DNA from: Paenibacillus xylanexedens
Lineage (GTDB): Bacteria > Bacillota > Bacilli > Paenibacillales > Paenibacillaceae
Assembly (NCBI RefSeq): GCF_017874615.1
Contig: NZ_JAGIKV010000003.1
Location: 186,001 to 250,000 of the forward strand
Direction of reading: 5' to 3'
Length of the DNA stretch: 64,000 nucleotides
Every line of letters starts with the position of its first letter. Within the stretch, counting starts at the first letter, position 1. Made by a program: the position numbers and the translations under genes. Below, piece after piece: positions 32,048 to 39,929 of the stretch. Below the pieces are notes generated by a model, which saw nothing but the letters and a program-made list of their open reading frames with translations, was not told the DNA's origin and did no database searches.

Positions 32048-32788
32048 ATGCTACATATTCGTAAATCTATCATGGTCACACTTGCAATTCTATTGATCAT
32101 CCCACTATTACTGCCGCAGTCGGTATCTGCCAAATCAGCCGCATCCAAGGATGGTGCAAGCAAAGCAAATTCCAAAATCATATACCTGACGTTTGATGAT
32201 GGGCCAACCGCTCACACGGGTCAGTTACTCGATATTCTGGATCAATATCATGCGAAGGCAACCTTCTTCATGCTGGGTCCTCAGATGGAGCAATTTCAGA
32301 AGGCTACCAAACGAATCGTAGCTGACGGGCATGGATTGGGTCTGCATGGTGTGACTCACATTCCAGGCAAATTCTATAAATCTGCATATAGCGGATTGAA
32401 AGAGATACAACAGGCCAATGTAAGTCTGAACAAGGTTGCCGGAGTTAAAACAAGTCTCGTGCGGACGCCATATGGTAGTAAACCTTATCTCAAATCGGCA
32501 TTCCGTAATGTACTGCTGGGCCAGGGTGGATTCCATCTATGGGATTGGAATGTCGATTCGGAAGACTGGAAATACAAGAAAGATCACCAGAAAGTCTATA
32601 ACAGTGTAATGAAGCAGATTCACAATGTGCAAAAGAGCGGAACAACGCCGGTTGTGCTTATGCACGACCAGGAAGCAACGCTGAAAGTATTACCACAAGT
32701 ATTAAAAACATTGAAGGCAGAAGGGTATCGTTTTGAAGTGTTAAGCAAAAAAGTGCAACCGGTTAACTTCTGGAACGACAAGCGTTAA
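32048..32788 (+). CDS. Secreted polysaccharide deacetylase (NodB domain)
   Basis: A 246-residue exported carbohydrate esterase family 4 enzyme that removes N-acetyl groups, usually from peptidoglycan or chitin-like chains. The signal peptide spans about residues 1-28 (ending V-S-A-K). NodB motifs: T-F-D-D-G-P with Asp50 (base) and Asp51 (metal), metal-binding His100 and His104 in H-G-V-T-H, R-T-P-Y-G, W-D-W-N-V-D-S-E-D-W, and M-H-D. All catalytic residues are present. GGGAGA precedes the ATG. A lipoprotein gene follows 44 bases later and is probably co-transcribed. Confidence 0.88.
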   Translation: MLHIRKSIMVTLAILLIIPLLLPQSVSAKSAASKDGASKANSKIIYLTFDDGPTAHTGQLLDILDQYHAKATFFMLGPQMEQFQKATKRIVADGHGLGLHGVTHIPGKFYKSAYSGLKEIQQANVSLNKVAGVKTSLVRTPYGSKPYLKSAFRNVLLGQGGFHLWDWNVDSEDWKYKKDHQKVYNSVMKQIHNVQKSGTTPVVLMHDQEATLKVLPQVLKTLKAEGYRFEVLSKKVQPVNFWNDKR

Positions 32789-32832
32789 TCTTTTGGATTT
32801 TTAGATTGGCTACAACGAAGGAGGTACACATC

Positions 32833-33741
32833 ATGAAGAAACAACCATTATGGATCACCATTCCGGTAACGACAGCCGTTTTACTTGCTCTGGCAGGATG
32901 TGGCGGACCGGATTCAAATGCAGCATCACCAGAGAATAATTCTTCACCAACGACAACGGTGGGTGAGCAGACCGAGACCGGCAGCGGTGGTGCTGATTTC
33001 TCTAATGAAAATGAGACGGGAACCAAAGAGAATGCAAACACAACAGATAATGAAGACACATCAGGATCGAAGGCAAATGACAACCAAGATGCGACTGGTC
33101 AATCAGGTATGAATGATATGATCAAGCAAGTTCGCAACCAGTTGAAGATGAAGGATGCAGCGTTACCCACTTCATTTTCATTGGACAAGGGTACATCTTT
33201 GGGTGCGGCAATACTGTCCAATACTGCTGATGCATTTAAGGTAAACTTCTACGCTACCACTCAGTCTGTTGCCATTAATGATCAATCTTTGACTGCATCC
33301 GACAGTAAGATACCTGTACTGGCTTCCTATGAAGTGAAGACCTATAAGGACCCGGATCAGCCAGAAATATTCCCTGAGACGGACCTGAAAGATATTCCAG
33401 CAGATATGGCTGTGGATCTAGGACATGGAATAAAAGGCATGAGTGAAGGTGCCGCAGGCAGTCAATATCTGACTTGGCAAGAAGGTAGATGGACGTTGGA
33501 AATTCGTTCGGTATCCGAAGATGAAATGAATAATCCGGGCATAGCGAAGAAAATGGTGGAGTACCTGGAGTCACATACCTTGCCTGTACCCAAAGATAAA
33601 GGGTATATCAAGGTTGAATATCCAAGTGGTGGAAAGTCTGTCCATGTAACGATCTCATGGCAGGACGGTAACAAAATTCATCAGCTTAAGACTGATCAAG
33701 TGCCATTAGAAGCTCTTGGCATGGCTGTTTCTGTGAAGTAA
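32833..33741 (+). CDS. Lipoprotein of unknown function
   Basis: A 302-residue probable lipoprotein: signal peptide with lipobox L-A-L-A-G-C-G (Cys about 22), then a 75-residue low-complexity linker rich in Asn, Thr, Glu and Gly (35-105), then a globular domain (about 110-300) with alternating strands (T-S-L-G-A-A-I-L, F-K-V-N-F-Y-A-T, G-Y-I-K-V-E-Y-P-S-G-G). The start at 32833 is fixed by GAAGGAGGT eight bases upstream. It is in the same transcript as a polysaccharide deacetylase, so an envelope role is likely, but I do not recognise the domain. Confidence 0.7.
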   Translation: MKKQPLWITIPVTTAVLLALAGCGGPDSNAASPENNSSPTTTVGEQTETGSGGADFSNENETGTKENANTTDNEDTSGSKANDNQDATGQSGMNDMIKQVRNQLKMKDAALPTSFSLDKGTSLGAAILSNTADAFKVNFYATTQSVAINDQSLTASDSKIPVLASYEVKTYKDPDQPEIFPETDLKDIPADMAVDLGHGIKGMSEGAAGSQYLTWQEGRWTLEIRSVSEDEMNNPGIAKKMVEYLESHTLPVPKDKGYIKVEYPSGGKSVHVTISWQDGNKIHQLKTDQVPLEALGMAVSVK

Positions 33742-33805
33742 TGAGTGTTTTAGGCATATTCTGCAATGTAGAAGAGATGAGTGTAGGATTGTTGCGATAC
33801 ACATA

Positions 33806-33848
33806 AAAAAGCTTGGCTCAGCAATTTTTTCCTGGGCCAAGCTTTTTA
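33806..33848. terminator. Bidirectional terminator before desR
   Basis: AAAAAAGCTTGGCTCAG and CTGGGCCAAGCTTTTTA arms with an A/T-rich flank on both sides, between convergent genes. Confidence 0.82.
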
Positions 33849-33923
33849 TTTTGAGCATGTTATCGCAGCTTGTGCAGCCGGGGGACATGCTTATTTTTGT
33901 TTCAATGGGTTGAAGCGGTACTT

Positions 33924-34523
33924 TCATTTGAACCACCCTTTTTCCTTGGAGCGAGTGATGGCCTCAATGCGGTTACTGGCATTTAACTTGTTGAGAATAA
34001 TGGAGATGTAGTTACGCACTGTGCCCGTTGTGATGAACAGATGCCCGGCGATTTCCTTGGTGTTCTTCCCATCTGCCATGAGGCCTAGGACTGCATTCTC
34101 CCGTTCTGTCAGGGGGTTTTCTTCTACATAAGCTTCATCTACCAAGTCGGGAGCGAAGATGCGTCTGCCATTCATAACTTGGCGGATCGACTCGGCAAGT
34201 TCTTCAATTGGACTGTCTTTGAGCAGGTAACCACGGACACCGCCCTTTAGGGCACGTTCGAAATATCCGGTCCGGGCAAAAGTGGTCAGGATAATGACCT
34301 TACAGCTCATTCCTTTGAGTTCTTCTGCGGCTTCAAGGCCGCTTTTCACGGGCATTTCGATATCCATCAGACAGATATCCGGGGTCAGTTCTTTGACAAG
34401 TGCCAAAGCTTCCTGTCCATTGCTTGCCTGTCCTACCACCTGCATGTCTTTTTCCAGATTGAGCAGGGAAGACAAGGCGCCCAGCATCATGCGTTGGTCC
34501 TCGGCGATTACAATGCTGATCAT
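33924..34523 (-). CDS. desR: DesR, cold/membrane-fluidity response regulator
   Basis: NarL/FixJ-type response regulator of 199 residues. The receiver domain (1-120) has the acidic pair in I-A-E-D, the phospho-acceptor Asp54 in C-L-M-D-I-E-M-P, and the conserved Lys in L-L-K-D-S. A LuxR-type helix-turn-helix (135-195) includes L-T-E-R-E-N-A-V-L and N-T-K-E-I-A-G-H-L-F. Phosphorylated by DesK, it activates the desaturase gene des in Bacillus. It overlaps desK by four bases (ATGA), so the two are translationally coupled. Confidence 0.92.
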   Translation of the reverse strand: MISIVIAEDQRMMLGALSSLLNLEKDMQVVGQASNGQEALALVKELTPDICLMDIEMPVKSGLEAAEELKGMSCKVIILTTFARTGYFERALKGGVRGYLLKDSPIEELAESIRQVMNGRRIFAPDLVDEAYVEENPLTERENAVLGLMADGKNTKEIAGHLFITTGTVRNYISIILNKLNASNRIEAITRSKEKGWFK

Positions 34524-35656
34524 GTTGTATCCTCCTTCATTGGTTTGCGTGTCAGCTTAGGCACCTGGATAACGAGTTGTGTACCTGTTTTATCTGCTCC
34601 GGGGCGAAGATCCAGACAACCGTTCACAAATTCAAGTCGTTCCTTCATACCCAAAATGCCGGTACCGCGTCGATCCTTGTTGCGCGTGCGTTCTAAGCCT
34701 ACACCGTTATCCCGAACAGTTAAAATGTTATCAGACTGTGTCTCTTTAATGATGATGGTGCATACCGTGGCCTGACTGTGCTTGACTACATTGGTGACGG
34801 CTTCTTTCAAGCACATGCCGATCACATTTTCATTCAATTGCGATGTATCTTGCAGCTTTGGATTGCCTTCCAGCTCAAATTCAATCGAAGCGGCCTTCAG
34901 AATCTGCTCCGCCCGGAACAGTTCATCGACCAATTGTGTACCACGCATGGTGGTGACCATTTCCCGAACTTCCTTCAGAGCTGTACTTGCCGTTTGTCTG
35001 AGGTCATTCAATTCGACCTCGGCCTGATCGGGATTATTGCGGAGCAGCCGCTTCGCCAGATCAGTTTTCAGACCGATCAGTGAGAGCTTCTGTCCAAGGG
35101 TATCGTGCAGGTCACGAGCGATACGCTGTCGTTCTTCCATTTTCACAAGATCATCCAGTCGTTTGTTGGCATTCTCCAATTGGCCTTCCAATTGTTCAGT
35201 TTTGTTTTTGTTATACGTACTGATGGGAAGCAGAATGGAGGCCATCAAGCTGATGAATACAAACGGGAACTGACTCACGAGCATTGAACTCTGATTGATA
35301 AAACCATAATTAATGGTTAGGAAACTGGCTCCCAGGTTCACCGAGTAGAGGGTGAAGAAACCGGCTTTATTTTTAATATTCCCAATAAAAAAAGCAAGAA
35401 ACAATGAAAAGTAGGCATAATCATAGGCGATCGTCATCGTAATGGATATGGCAATGAGCAATCCAATCCACATGTATACCTGCCAGCCCTTGGTGATGAA
35501 AGCGAGTAGATAACAGACGAAGAAAACGAGAATGATAATAATGCCTGTTACCATCGTCCATAATTTGGAATATTGTGATATAAAATAGAAGGGCAGGATG
35601 AAAAAGGCGAGCCATACATAAAGGTTCAACCCTGTTTTTTTATAAAAATTTTGCAT
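34520..35656 (-). CDS. desK: DesK, thermosensor histidine kinase
   Basis: Sensor kinase of 378 residues with five hydrophobic segments (about 10-145), a coiled linker (150-180) and a HisKA_3 domain with phospho-acceptor His184 in A-R-D-L-H-D-T-L-G-Q-K-L-S-L-I-G-L-K, closely matching Bacillus DesK. An HATPase domain follows (N-V-V-K-H-S, G-V-G-L-E-R, G-I-L-G-M-K-E-R-L). It senses membrane thickness and order on cooling. The ATG at 35656 has its nearest GGAGG about 20 bases away; an in-frame ATT at 35668 is eight bases from GAGGAGG and gives an N terminus four residues longer, so a rare ATT start is possible. Confidence 0.92.
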   Translation of the reverse strand: MQNFYKKTGLNLYVWLAFFILPFYFISQYSKLWTMVTGIIIILVFFVCYLLAFITKGWQVYMWIGLLIAISITMTIAYDYAYFSLFLAFFIGNIKNKAGFFTLYSVNLGASFLTINYGFINQSSMLVSQFPFVFISLMASILLPISTYNKNKTEQLEGQLENANKRLDDLVKMEERQRIARDLHDTLGQKLSLIGLKTDLAKRLLRNNPDQAEVELNDLRQTASTALKEVREMVTTMRGTQLVDELFRAEQILKAASIEFELEGNPKLQDTSQLNENVIGMCLKEAVTNVVKHSQATVCTIIIKETQSDNILTVRDNGVGLERTRNKDRRGTGILGMKERLEFVNGCLDLRPGADKTGTQLVIQVPKLTRKPMKEDTT

Positions 35657-35755
35657 CCACTTTTGAATGGAATTCTCCTCCTCAAACTTGTACTCAACTT
35701 TAGCATGACTGTAGCATGACTATGGCTTGAACACAAGAAAACGAATCCGACAGAG

Positions 35756-36814
35756 TTAAGGCTTCTCTGTCAGACCCGCTGGATTGGTTACTCGGATAGG
35801 CGGTTGAACATACGGCTTGCGGGATAGCTTTTTGAGCTGTCTGAAGCTAATAAACTGTTTAGAATCTTCATCCCACAGACGGAAGCGCAGGGCAACCAAA
35901 CTGGAACGTAGTGTAATAGTAGTTGCTTTTTGCAAGGGTGGTGTTGCGTTATGTGCTTCTTCCAAGAAATAGTTAGGTACACGTGGGCTCAAGTGATGCA
36001 CATGGTGAAACCCGATATTACCACTGATCCATTGCAATAATTTTGGCAATTTGTAATAAGAACTGCCTTCAACAGCTGCTTTTACATAACTCCACTCATC
36101 TTCATGTTCAAAATACGTCTCTTCGAACTGATGTTGAACGTAGAACAGCCAGATACCAAAGAAACCGGAGAAGAAGAAGATAGGTGCCTGCACCATTACA
36201 AAAGCCTGCCATCCGACTAACCAGGACATGAATGCATAGAGCACTACGATCAATACGGTAGTCAGGTGTGTATTGATACGTTCTTTACGTCTAGCACCTT
36301 TGCGGTTAAAACGGTAAGCCAACAGAAACACGTAAATGGGCCCGATACAAAACAATACAAACGGGTTACGATAAATCCGATAGAAGAGACGACCCCAAGG
36401 AGAAGCTTCTTTGTATTCGTCAACCGTCATAACCCAGATATCACCTACACCACGTTTGTCAAGATTACTGCTTGTTGCGTGATGGATAGAATGCTCGTTT
36501 TTCCACTGTTGATAGGGTGTAACTGTCAATACACCAGTAATGGTACCGAGAATATCATTGGCGCGTTTGCTCTTGAAGAATGAACCATGACAGCAGTCAT
36601 GAAAAATAATAAAGGTCCGAAGTACAAATCCGGATGCCACCAAGGCAATCGGGAAGGTCAGCCAGTAGGAAACCGATAAGCTAAAGTAAGCTGCAGCCCA
36701 TAACAAGAAGAGCGGGAGCAATGTATTGATTAACTGACGGATACTTAATCTGAGATCATTTTTTTCGTAAGGGGTAATTTCTTTTTTTAAGGCCATTTCT
36801 TTTGATCTGTTCAT
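35756..36814 (-). CDS. des: Acyl-lipid delta-5-type fatty acid desaturase
   Basis: Integral membrane di-iron desaturase of 352 residues that introduces a double bond into membrane-lipid acyl chains to restore fluidity. All three histidine boxes are present: H-D-C-C-H-G (about 72-77), H-S-I-H-H-A (about 108-113) and H-H-V-H-H (near 270). About four to six membrane helices are arranged around them. The length equals that of Bacillus Des. AAGGAGG is about ten bases before the ATG. It is the first gene of des-desK-desR, 99 bases ahead of desK. Confidence 0.93.
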   Translation of the reverse strand: MNRSKEMALKKEITPYEKNDLRLSIRQLINTLLPLFLLWAAAYFSLSVSYWLTFPIALVASGFVLRTFIIFHDCCHGSFFKSKRANDILGTITGVLTVTPYQQWKNEHSIHHATSSNLDKRGVGDIWVMTVDEYKEASPWGRLFYRIYRNPFVLFCIGPIYVFLLAYRFNRKGARRKERINTHLTTVLIVVLYAFMSWLVGWQAFVMVQAPIFFFSGFFGIWLFYVQHQFEETYFEHEDEWSYVKAAVEGSSYYKLPKLLQWISGNIGFHHVHHLSPRVPNYFLEEAHNATPPLQKATTITLRSSLVALRFRLWDEDSKQFISFRQLKKLSRKPYVQPPIRVTNPAGLTEKP

Positions 36815-36836
36815 AAAATTGTGTCCTCCTTCAATC

Positions 36837-36860
36837 GTTATAACTGTAATCAGTTACAAC
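36837..36860 (-). promoter_or_regulatory. Hairpin in the des 5' leader
   Basis: GTTGTAACTG and CAGTTATAAC (minus strand) pair around ATTA just upstream of the des ribosome site. It could influence translation or stability of the cold-induced mRNA. Confidence 0.4.
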
Positions 36861-36903
36861 TTGGCGTTTCCCGCTAGACTTTCCTGTAGGAAGCGTTTTT
36901 ATC

Positions 36904-36994
36904 ATTGTAAAACAATCCGAACATGACAGTAAGTCATAAACGTCAGCCTTCTGTAATGACGAATATCAATGATGGACCATGACATTTGTCATGG
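36904..36994 (-). promoter_or_regulatory. des promoter with candidate DesR operators
   Basis: On the minus strand the -10 is TACAAT (36909-36904) with a poor -35, TTACTG (36932-36927), as expected for an activated promoter. ATGAC-AGTAA-GTCAT at 36923-36937 overlaps the -35. A stronger palindrome CCATGACA-TT-TGTCATGG lies at 36977-36994. Repeated GTCAT/ATGAC half-sites upstream of des fit binding by DesR; this assignment is inferred from position. Confidence 0.6.
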
Positions 36995-37050
36995 GTGTAT
37001 GATACTCAATAGCTCTGCAGAAGACAGAAGAGCAGGTTTTAAAAATTCCT

Positions 37051-37091
37051 TTGCACAAATTACGCAACAATTTGTATTATGTATACAAATT
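37051..37091 (+). promoter_or_regulatory. yitT promoter overlapped by a perfect palindrome
   Basis: TTGCAC (37051-37056), 18-base spacer, TATTAT (37075-37080). AATTTGTAT-TATGT-ATACAAATT, a perfect 9-base inverted repeat at 37069-37091, covers the -10, so a repressor could block this promoter. The binding factor is unknown. Confidence 0.6.
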
Positions 37092-37188
37092 TTGTTGAGA
37101 GCATGGTAAAATCTATCCTTGAGTGATTATGACAACTTATGAGACGGGTCGATTAGGTTGATTTCTGATGGATTGGATGGAATGCATA

Positions 37189-38028
37189 ATGAAGAAACGA
37201 ATTACGGATATCCTATTTATTATGGCAGGTGCATTTCTGTTTGCACTGGCGGTGAACCTGTTTGTCATCCCGAACGATTTGGCTGAAGGCGGCGTCACGG
37301 GTATCACGATTATTTTGTATTACCTGTTTGAATGGTCCCCTGGACTGATGAACTTGATCCTGAACGGTATTTTGTTAATTGTGGGATATCGGTTTCTTGA
37401 TAAAACGACTACGGTATATACGATTATTGCAGTGGTATTCAACTCGTTGTTCCTGCATCTGACGGAGAGTTGGACGATTGCATCGGATGAACTCTGGATC
37501 AATACCATTTTTGCCGGATTATTTGCCGGTCTTGGTATTGGCTTGATTGTTAGAGTGGGAGGCACAACGGCGGGAACAGTGATCCTGGCCCGACTTGCCA
37601 ACAAATATCTGGATTGGAATATCAGTTACGGACTTCTGTTCTTCGATCTGATTGTGGCTTTCTCCTCATACTTCATCATTGGACCGCAAGGATTAATGTG
37701 TACAATTGTCTTGCTGTTTGTAGGGACCAAAACAATGGAGTTCATTATTGAAGGGCTCAATCCGAAAAAAGCCGTTATGATTATCTCTTCCAAACAGGAT
37801 GAAATCGCGAAGCAAGTCATTGAGAAGATGGATCGCGGAGTAACCGTCCTGTCCGGTCATGGCTATTACACGAAAAATAAGAAAGAAATTCTATACATTG
37901 TGATTAGCAAGCAGGAAGTTTCTATGCTGAAGAAGATTGTACGAGCAGAAGATGAGATTGCTTTTATCACCATTCATGACGTGCGTGATGTTTTCGGTGA
38001 AGGATTTATTGAACTCTCTAAAACTTGA
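37189..38028 (+). CDS. YitT-family membrane protein (DUF161 + DUF2179)
   Basis: A 279-residue protein with five to six membrane helices (about 8-190), including the family stretch V-I-P-N-D-L-A-E-G-G-V-T-G-I-T and G-G-T-T-A-G-T-V-I-L-A-R. A cytoplasmic C-terminal DUF2179 domain (about 195-275, with S-G-H-G-Y-Y-T) follows, proposed to bind a small ligand. Function of the family is unsettled. The ATG at 37189 matches the usual N terminus M-K-K-R; an in-frame ATG at 37168 is the alternative, and neither has a strong ribosome site. It is divergent from des. Confidence 0.85.
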   Translation: MKKRITDILFIMAGAFLFALAVNLFVIPNDLAEGGVTGITIILYYLFEWSPGLMNLILNGILLIVGYRFLDKTTTVYTIIAVVFNSLFLHLTESWTIASDELWINTIFAGLFAGLGIGLIVRVGGTTAGTVILARLANKYLDWNISYGLLFFDLIVAFSSYFIIGPQGLMCTIVLLFVGTKTMEFIIEGLNPKKAVMIISSKQDEIAKQVIEKMDRGVTVLSGHGYYTKNKKEILYIVISKQEVSMLKKIVRAEDEIAFITIHDVRDVFGEGFIELSKT

Positions 38029-38050
38029 TGAATATATGTATATAAGGAAG

Positions 38051-38085
38051 AAAAAAGTTGCGGTGAATATCACCGCAACTTTTTT
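38051..38085. terminator. Strong terminator after yitT
   Basis: AAAAAAGTTGCGGTGA and TCACCGCAACTTTTTT arms with a 3-base loop. Usable from both directions. Confidence 0.9.
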
Positions 38086-38131
38086 GATAGGTTAATGGTA
38101 TCCGTTATTAATCTAGTTCAATAAGAAAGAA

Positions 38132-38151
38132 CCCTTCTCCGAAGAGAAGGG
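38132..38151 (-). terminator. Terminator after the Cys/His-rich peptide gene
   Basis: CCCTTCTC-CGAA-GAGAAGGG hairpin directly downstream of the minus-strand stop at 38162, followed on that strand by TTCTTTCTT. Confidence 0.65.
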
Positions 38152-38161
38152 CAAAAGAGGA

Positions 38162-38326
38162 TTAGTAATGTCTTCTTTTTTTGACTCCACAATATTCAAC
38201 AGTGACATGACAGTGTTTTTTACACTTTGTAGGGACATATTTCACTTTGGTAACACAAGTTTTCGTAATTTTTTTGTAAAAACACTTTGGTCTTGGATGA
38301 TGACATTTATGATGCTTTCTATACAT
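38162..38326 (-). CDS. 54-residue Cys/His/Lys-rich basic peptide, coat-like
   Basis: A complete small gene: ATG at 38326, TAA at 38164-38162, GGGAGG ribosome site about eight bases upstream and its own terminator. The product has six cysteines (residues 8, 15, 24, 35, 39, 46), an N-terminal H-H-K-C-H-H cluster, many Lys/Arg and almost no acidic residues, giving a very basic, potentially cross-linking or metal-binding peptide. There is no signal peptide. CATAGAATA at 38362-38354 (minus strand) fits the late-sporulation sigma-K -10 pattern. The composition resembles spore-coat proteins of Bacillales; I do not recognise a named family. Confidence 0.72.
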   Translation of the reverse strand: MYRKHHKCHHPRPKCFYKKITKTCVTKVKYVPTKCKKHCHVTVEYCGVKKRRHY

Positions 38327-38687
38327 ATTAAAACCTCCCTGATCGTGATAAGGTATTCTATGAACAGGTCACTGTTTCGGAAATGTATAAACGTCTATTA
38401 TTGTATAATAATTCCTTTATTAGGCTTTTGTGTTACAAGTGAAAGTGTGGTTCTTTCTAGTAAAAGAGTGCAATGACAAAAAGCTGTACACCTACAAAGC
38501 ACGATGATATATTTAATTTAATCAATTTGTTAATAAACTTAACTAACTAAGTATTTAGCATAATTTCCAAGAGCGTTTTACAATCAGCAAGATATAGATC
38601 GAAACGGTGTTATTCGTCTATATTTTGTACCCGAGAGCGACTTTAATCGAATTATGAAAAATGCTGACTATAAAGGGAGGCGATAAC
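38327..38687. other. AT-rich regulatory region before ROK repressor
   Basis: A 360-base gap with the promoter of the minus-strand peptide gene at its left and very AT-rich sequence at its right. ACTTA-N6-TAAGT at 38537-38552, beside TTTGTTAATAAA, is a possible operator for the ROK repressor. No ORF is supported. Confidence 0.4.
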
Positions 38688-39893
38688 ATGGCTGGCACAC
38701 CGCAGTATATCCGCAATCTGAATGAAAATCTCATTATGGATGCTCTGATAACTCAGGGAACCATGTCGAGAGCGGAAATCAGCCGTCAGACCGGACTTAG
38801 TAAACCAACAGTATCTTTGGCAGTCGAACATCTGATTGACCGTAATCTGGTGAGGGAAATGGGGCCAGCTGACAACGCTCAGGGTCGAAAAGCAACCCTC
38901 ATTCGTTTCAACGAAACGGCTTATTATGTCTGTGGTATAGATATCGGCGCAACACGTATTCGGATTGCATTATCCGATCTGAATGGAGAGATCATTGCCT
39001 ATCGAACATATCCCATGGTTGTTCAAGAAGCTTATGAGCGAGCAGAAGCGACGATGTTGGAGCTTCTTCGAAGCCATATGAACGAACTGCTTGATGAGAA
39101 TCATCTGAACTGGGATCAGATTCAGTGCATCGGGTTCGGTATACCAGGTGTAGTGCTGCCTGATTCAGGGCGTATCCATCGTATTGTGGACCCTTTAGCC
39201 GGTCTGGAAGAAGCTTTCTCTTTAGAGTCGTTGTCAGGAGCTTTTCCCTGTGAAGTAATTCTGGAAAATGATGTGAATCTTGCAGCCCTTGGGGAGTATC
39301 GGAGTGGTGCAGCAGCGGGATATCCCTTGTTTGTTTTTTTCTCCATCGGTACAGGGACGGGCGCTGGCATCATGGTACATGGCCAACTGCTTCGAGGTTT
39401 AGGTGGCTTAACTGGAGAGATCGCGGAGATGCTGGTGGACGATGACCGACGTCTGGAGGAAGTGCTGTCCGCTGATGGTCTGATGCAACTGGCGAAAGAT
39501 TATCTAGATCAGCATGATGAACTATTATTGGAGGCTGCAGATTCGGGTGCAGATGATCTTCACAGACACCTGACTCCCGAGAAGTTATTTGAAGCTGCAC
39601 GCAGTGGAGAAGTAGAGGCGTTATACATTCTACAACAATACAGCCAGAAGATTGCATCCGCGCTGCGGCAGATTAGCGTTGTGCTTGCTCCAGATCTCAT
39701 TGTGCTTGGCGGAGGTATAGGAGGGAACGGTGATGTGTTATTGCCTTTACTGAGGCAGATCATATCTGAGCAATTCCCGGTGCAACCACAGTTAATCTGT
39801 TCGAAGCTTGGTGAGCAGGCTGTTGTCACTGGCGCGGTACAGGTAGCCATACAACAAACGATGCTGAACCTTCAGCAGGAAGCCATGGAATAA
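38688..39893 (+). CDS. ROK-family transcriptional repressor (XylR/NagC-like)
   Basis: A 401-residue regulator. An N-terminal winged helix (about 8-70; R-A-E-I-S-R-Q-T-G-L-S-K-P-T-V-S) is followed by a ROK sugar-binding fold with G-I-D-I-G-A-T-R-I, G-I-P-G-V-V, E-N-D-V-N-L-A-A-L-G-E and I-G-T-G-T-G-A-G-I. The usual zinc motif (His plus C-x-C-G-x-x-G-C) is missing: after G-G-L-T-G-E-I the sequence lacks both the His and all cysteines. AGGGAGG lies eight bases before the ATG. It opens a sugar-use island and most likely represses it until a sugar or sugar phosphate binds. Confidence 0.88.
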   Translation: MAGTPQYIRNLNENLIMDALITQGTMSRAEISRQTGLSKPTVSLAVEHLIDRNLVREMGPADNAQGRKATLIRFNETAYYVCGIDIGATRIRIALSDLNGEIIAYRTYPMVVQEAYERAEATMLELLRSHMNELLDENHLNWDQIQCIGFGIPGVVLPDSGRIHRIVDPLAGLEEAFSLESLSGAFPCEVILENDVNLAALGEYRSGAAAGYPLFVFFSIGTGTGAGIMVHGQLLRGLGGLTGEIAEMLVDDDRRLEEVLSADGLMQLAKDYLDQHDELLLEAADSGADDLHRHLTPEKLFEAARSGEVEALYILQQYSQKIASALRQISVVLAPDLIVLGGGIGGNGDVLLPLLRQIISEQFPVQPQLICSKLGEQAVVTGAVQVAIQQTMLNLQQEAME

Positions 39894-39929
39894 GAGATTG
39901 GATATACAACATGTGAGGAGGGAAAAGGC

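Noticed and set aside
38168-38476. Plus-strand 102-codon ORF
   Set aside because: Antisense of the better-supported 54-residue Cys/His-rich gene; Phe/Ser-rich with no ribosome site.
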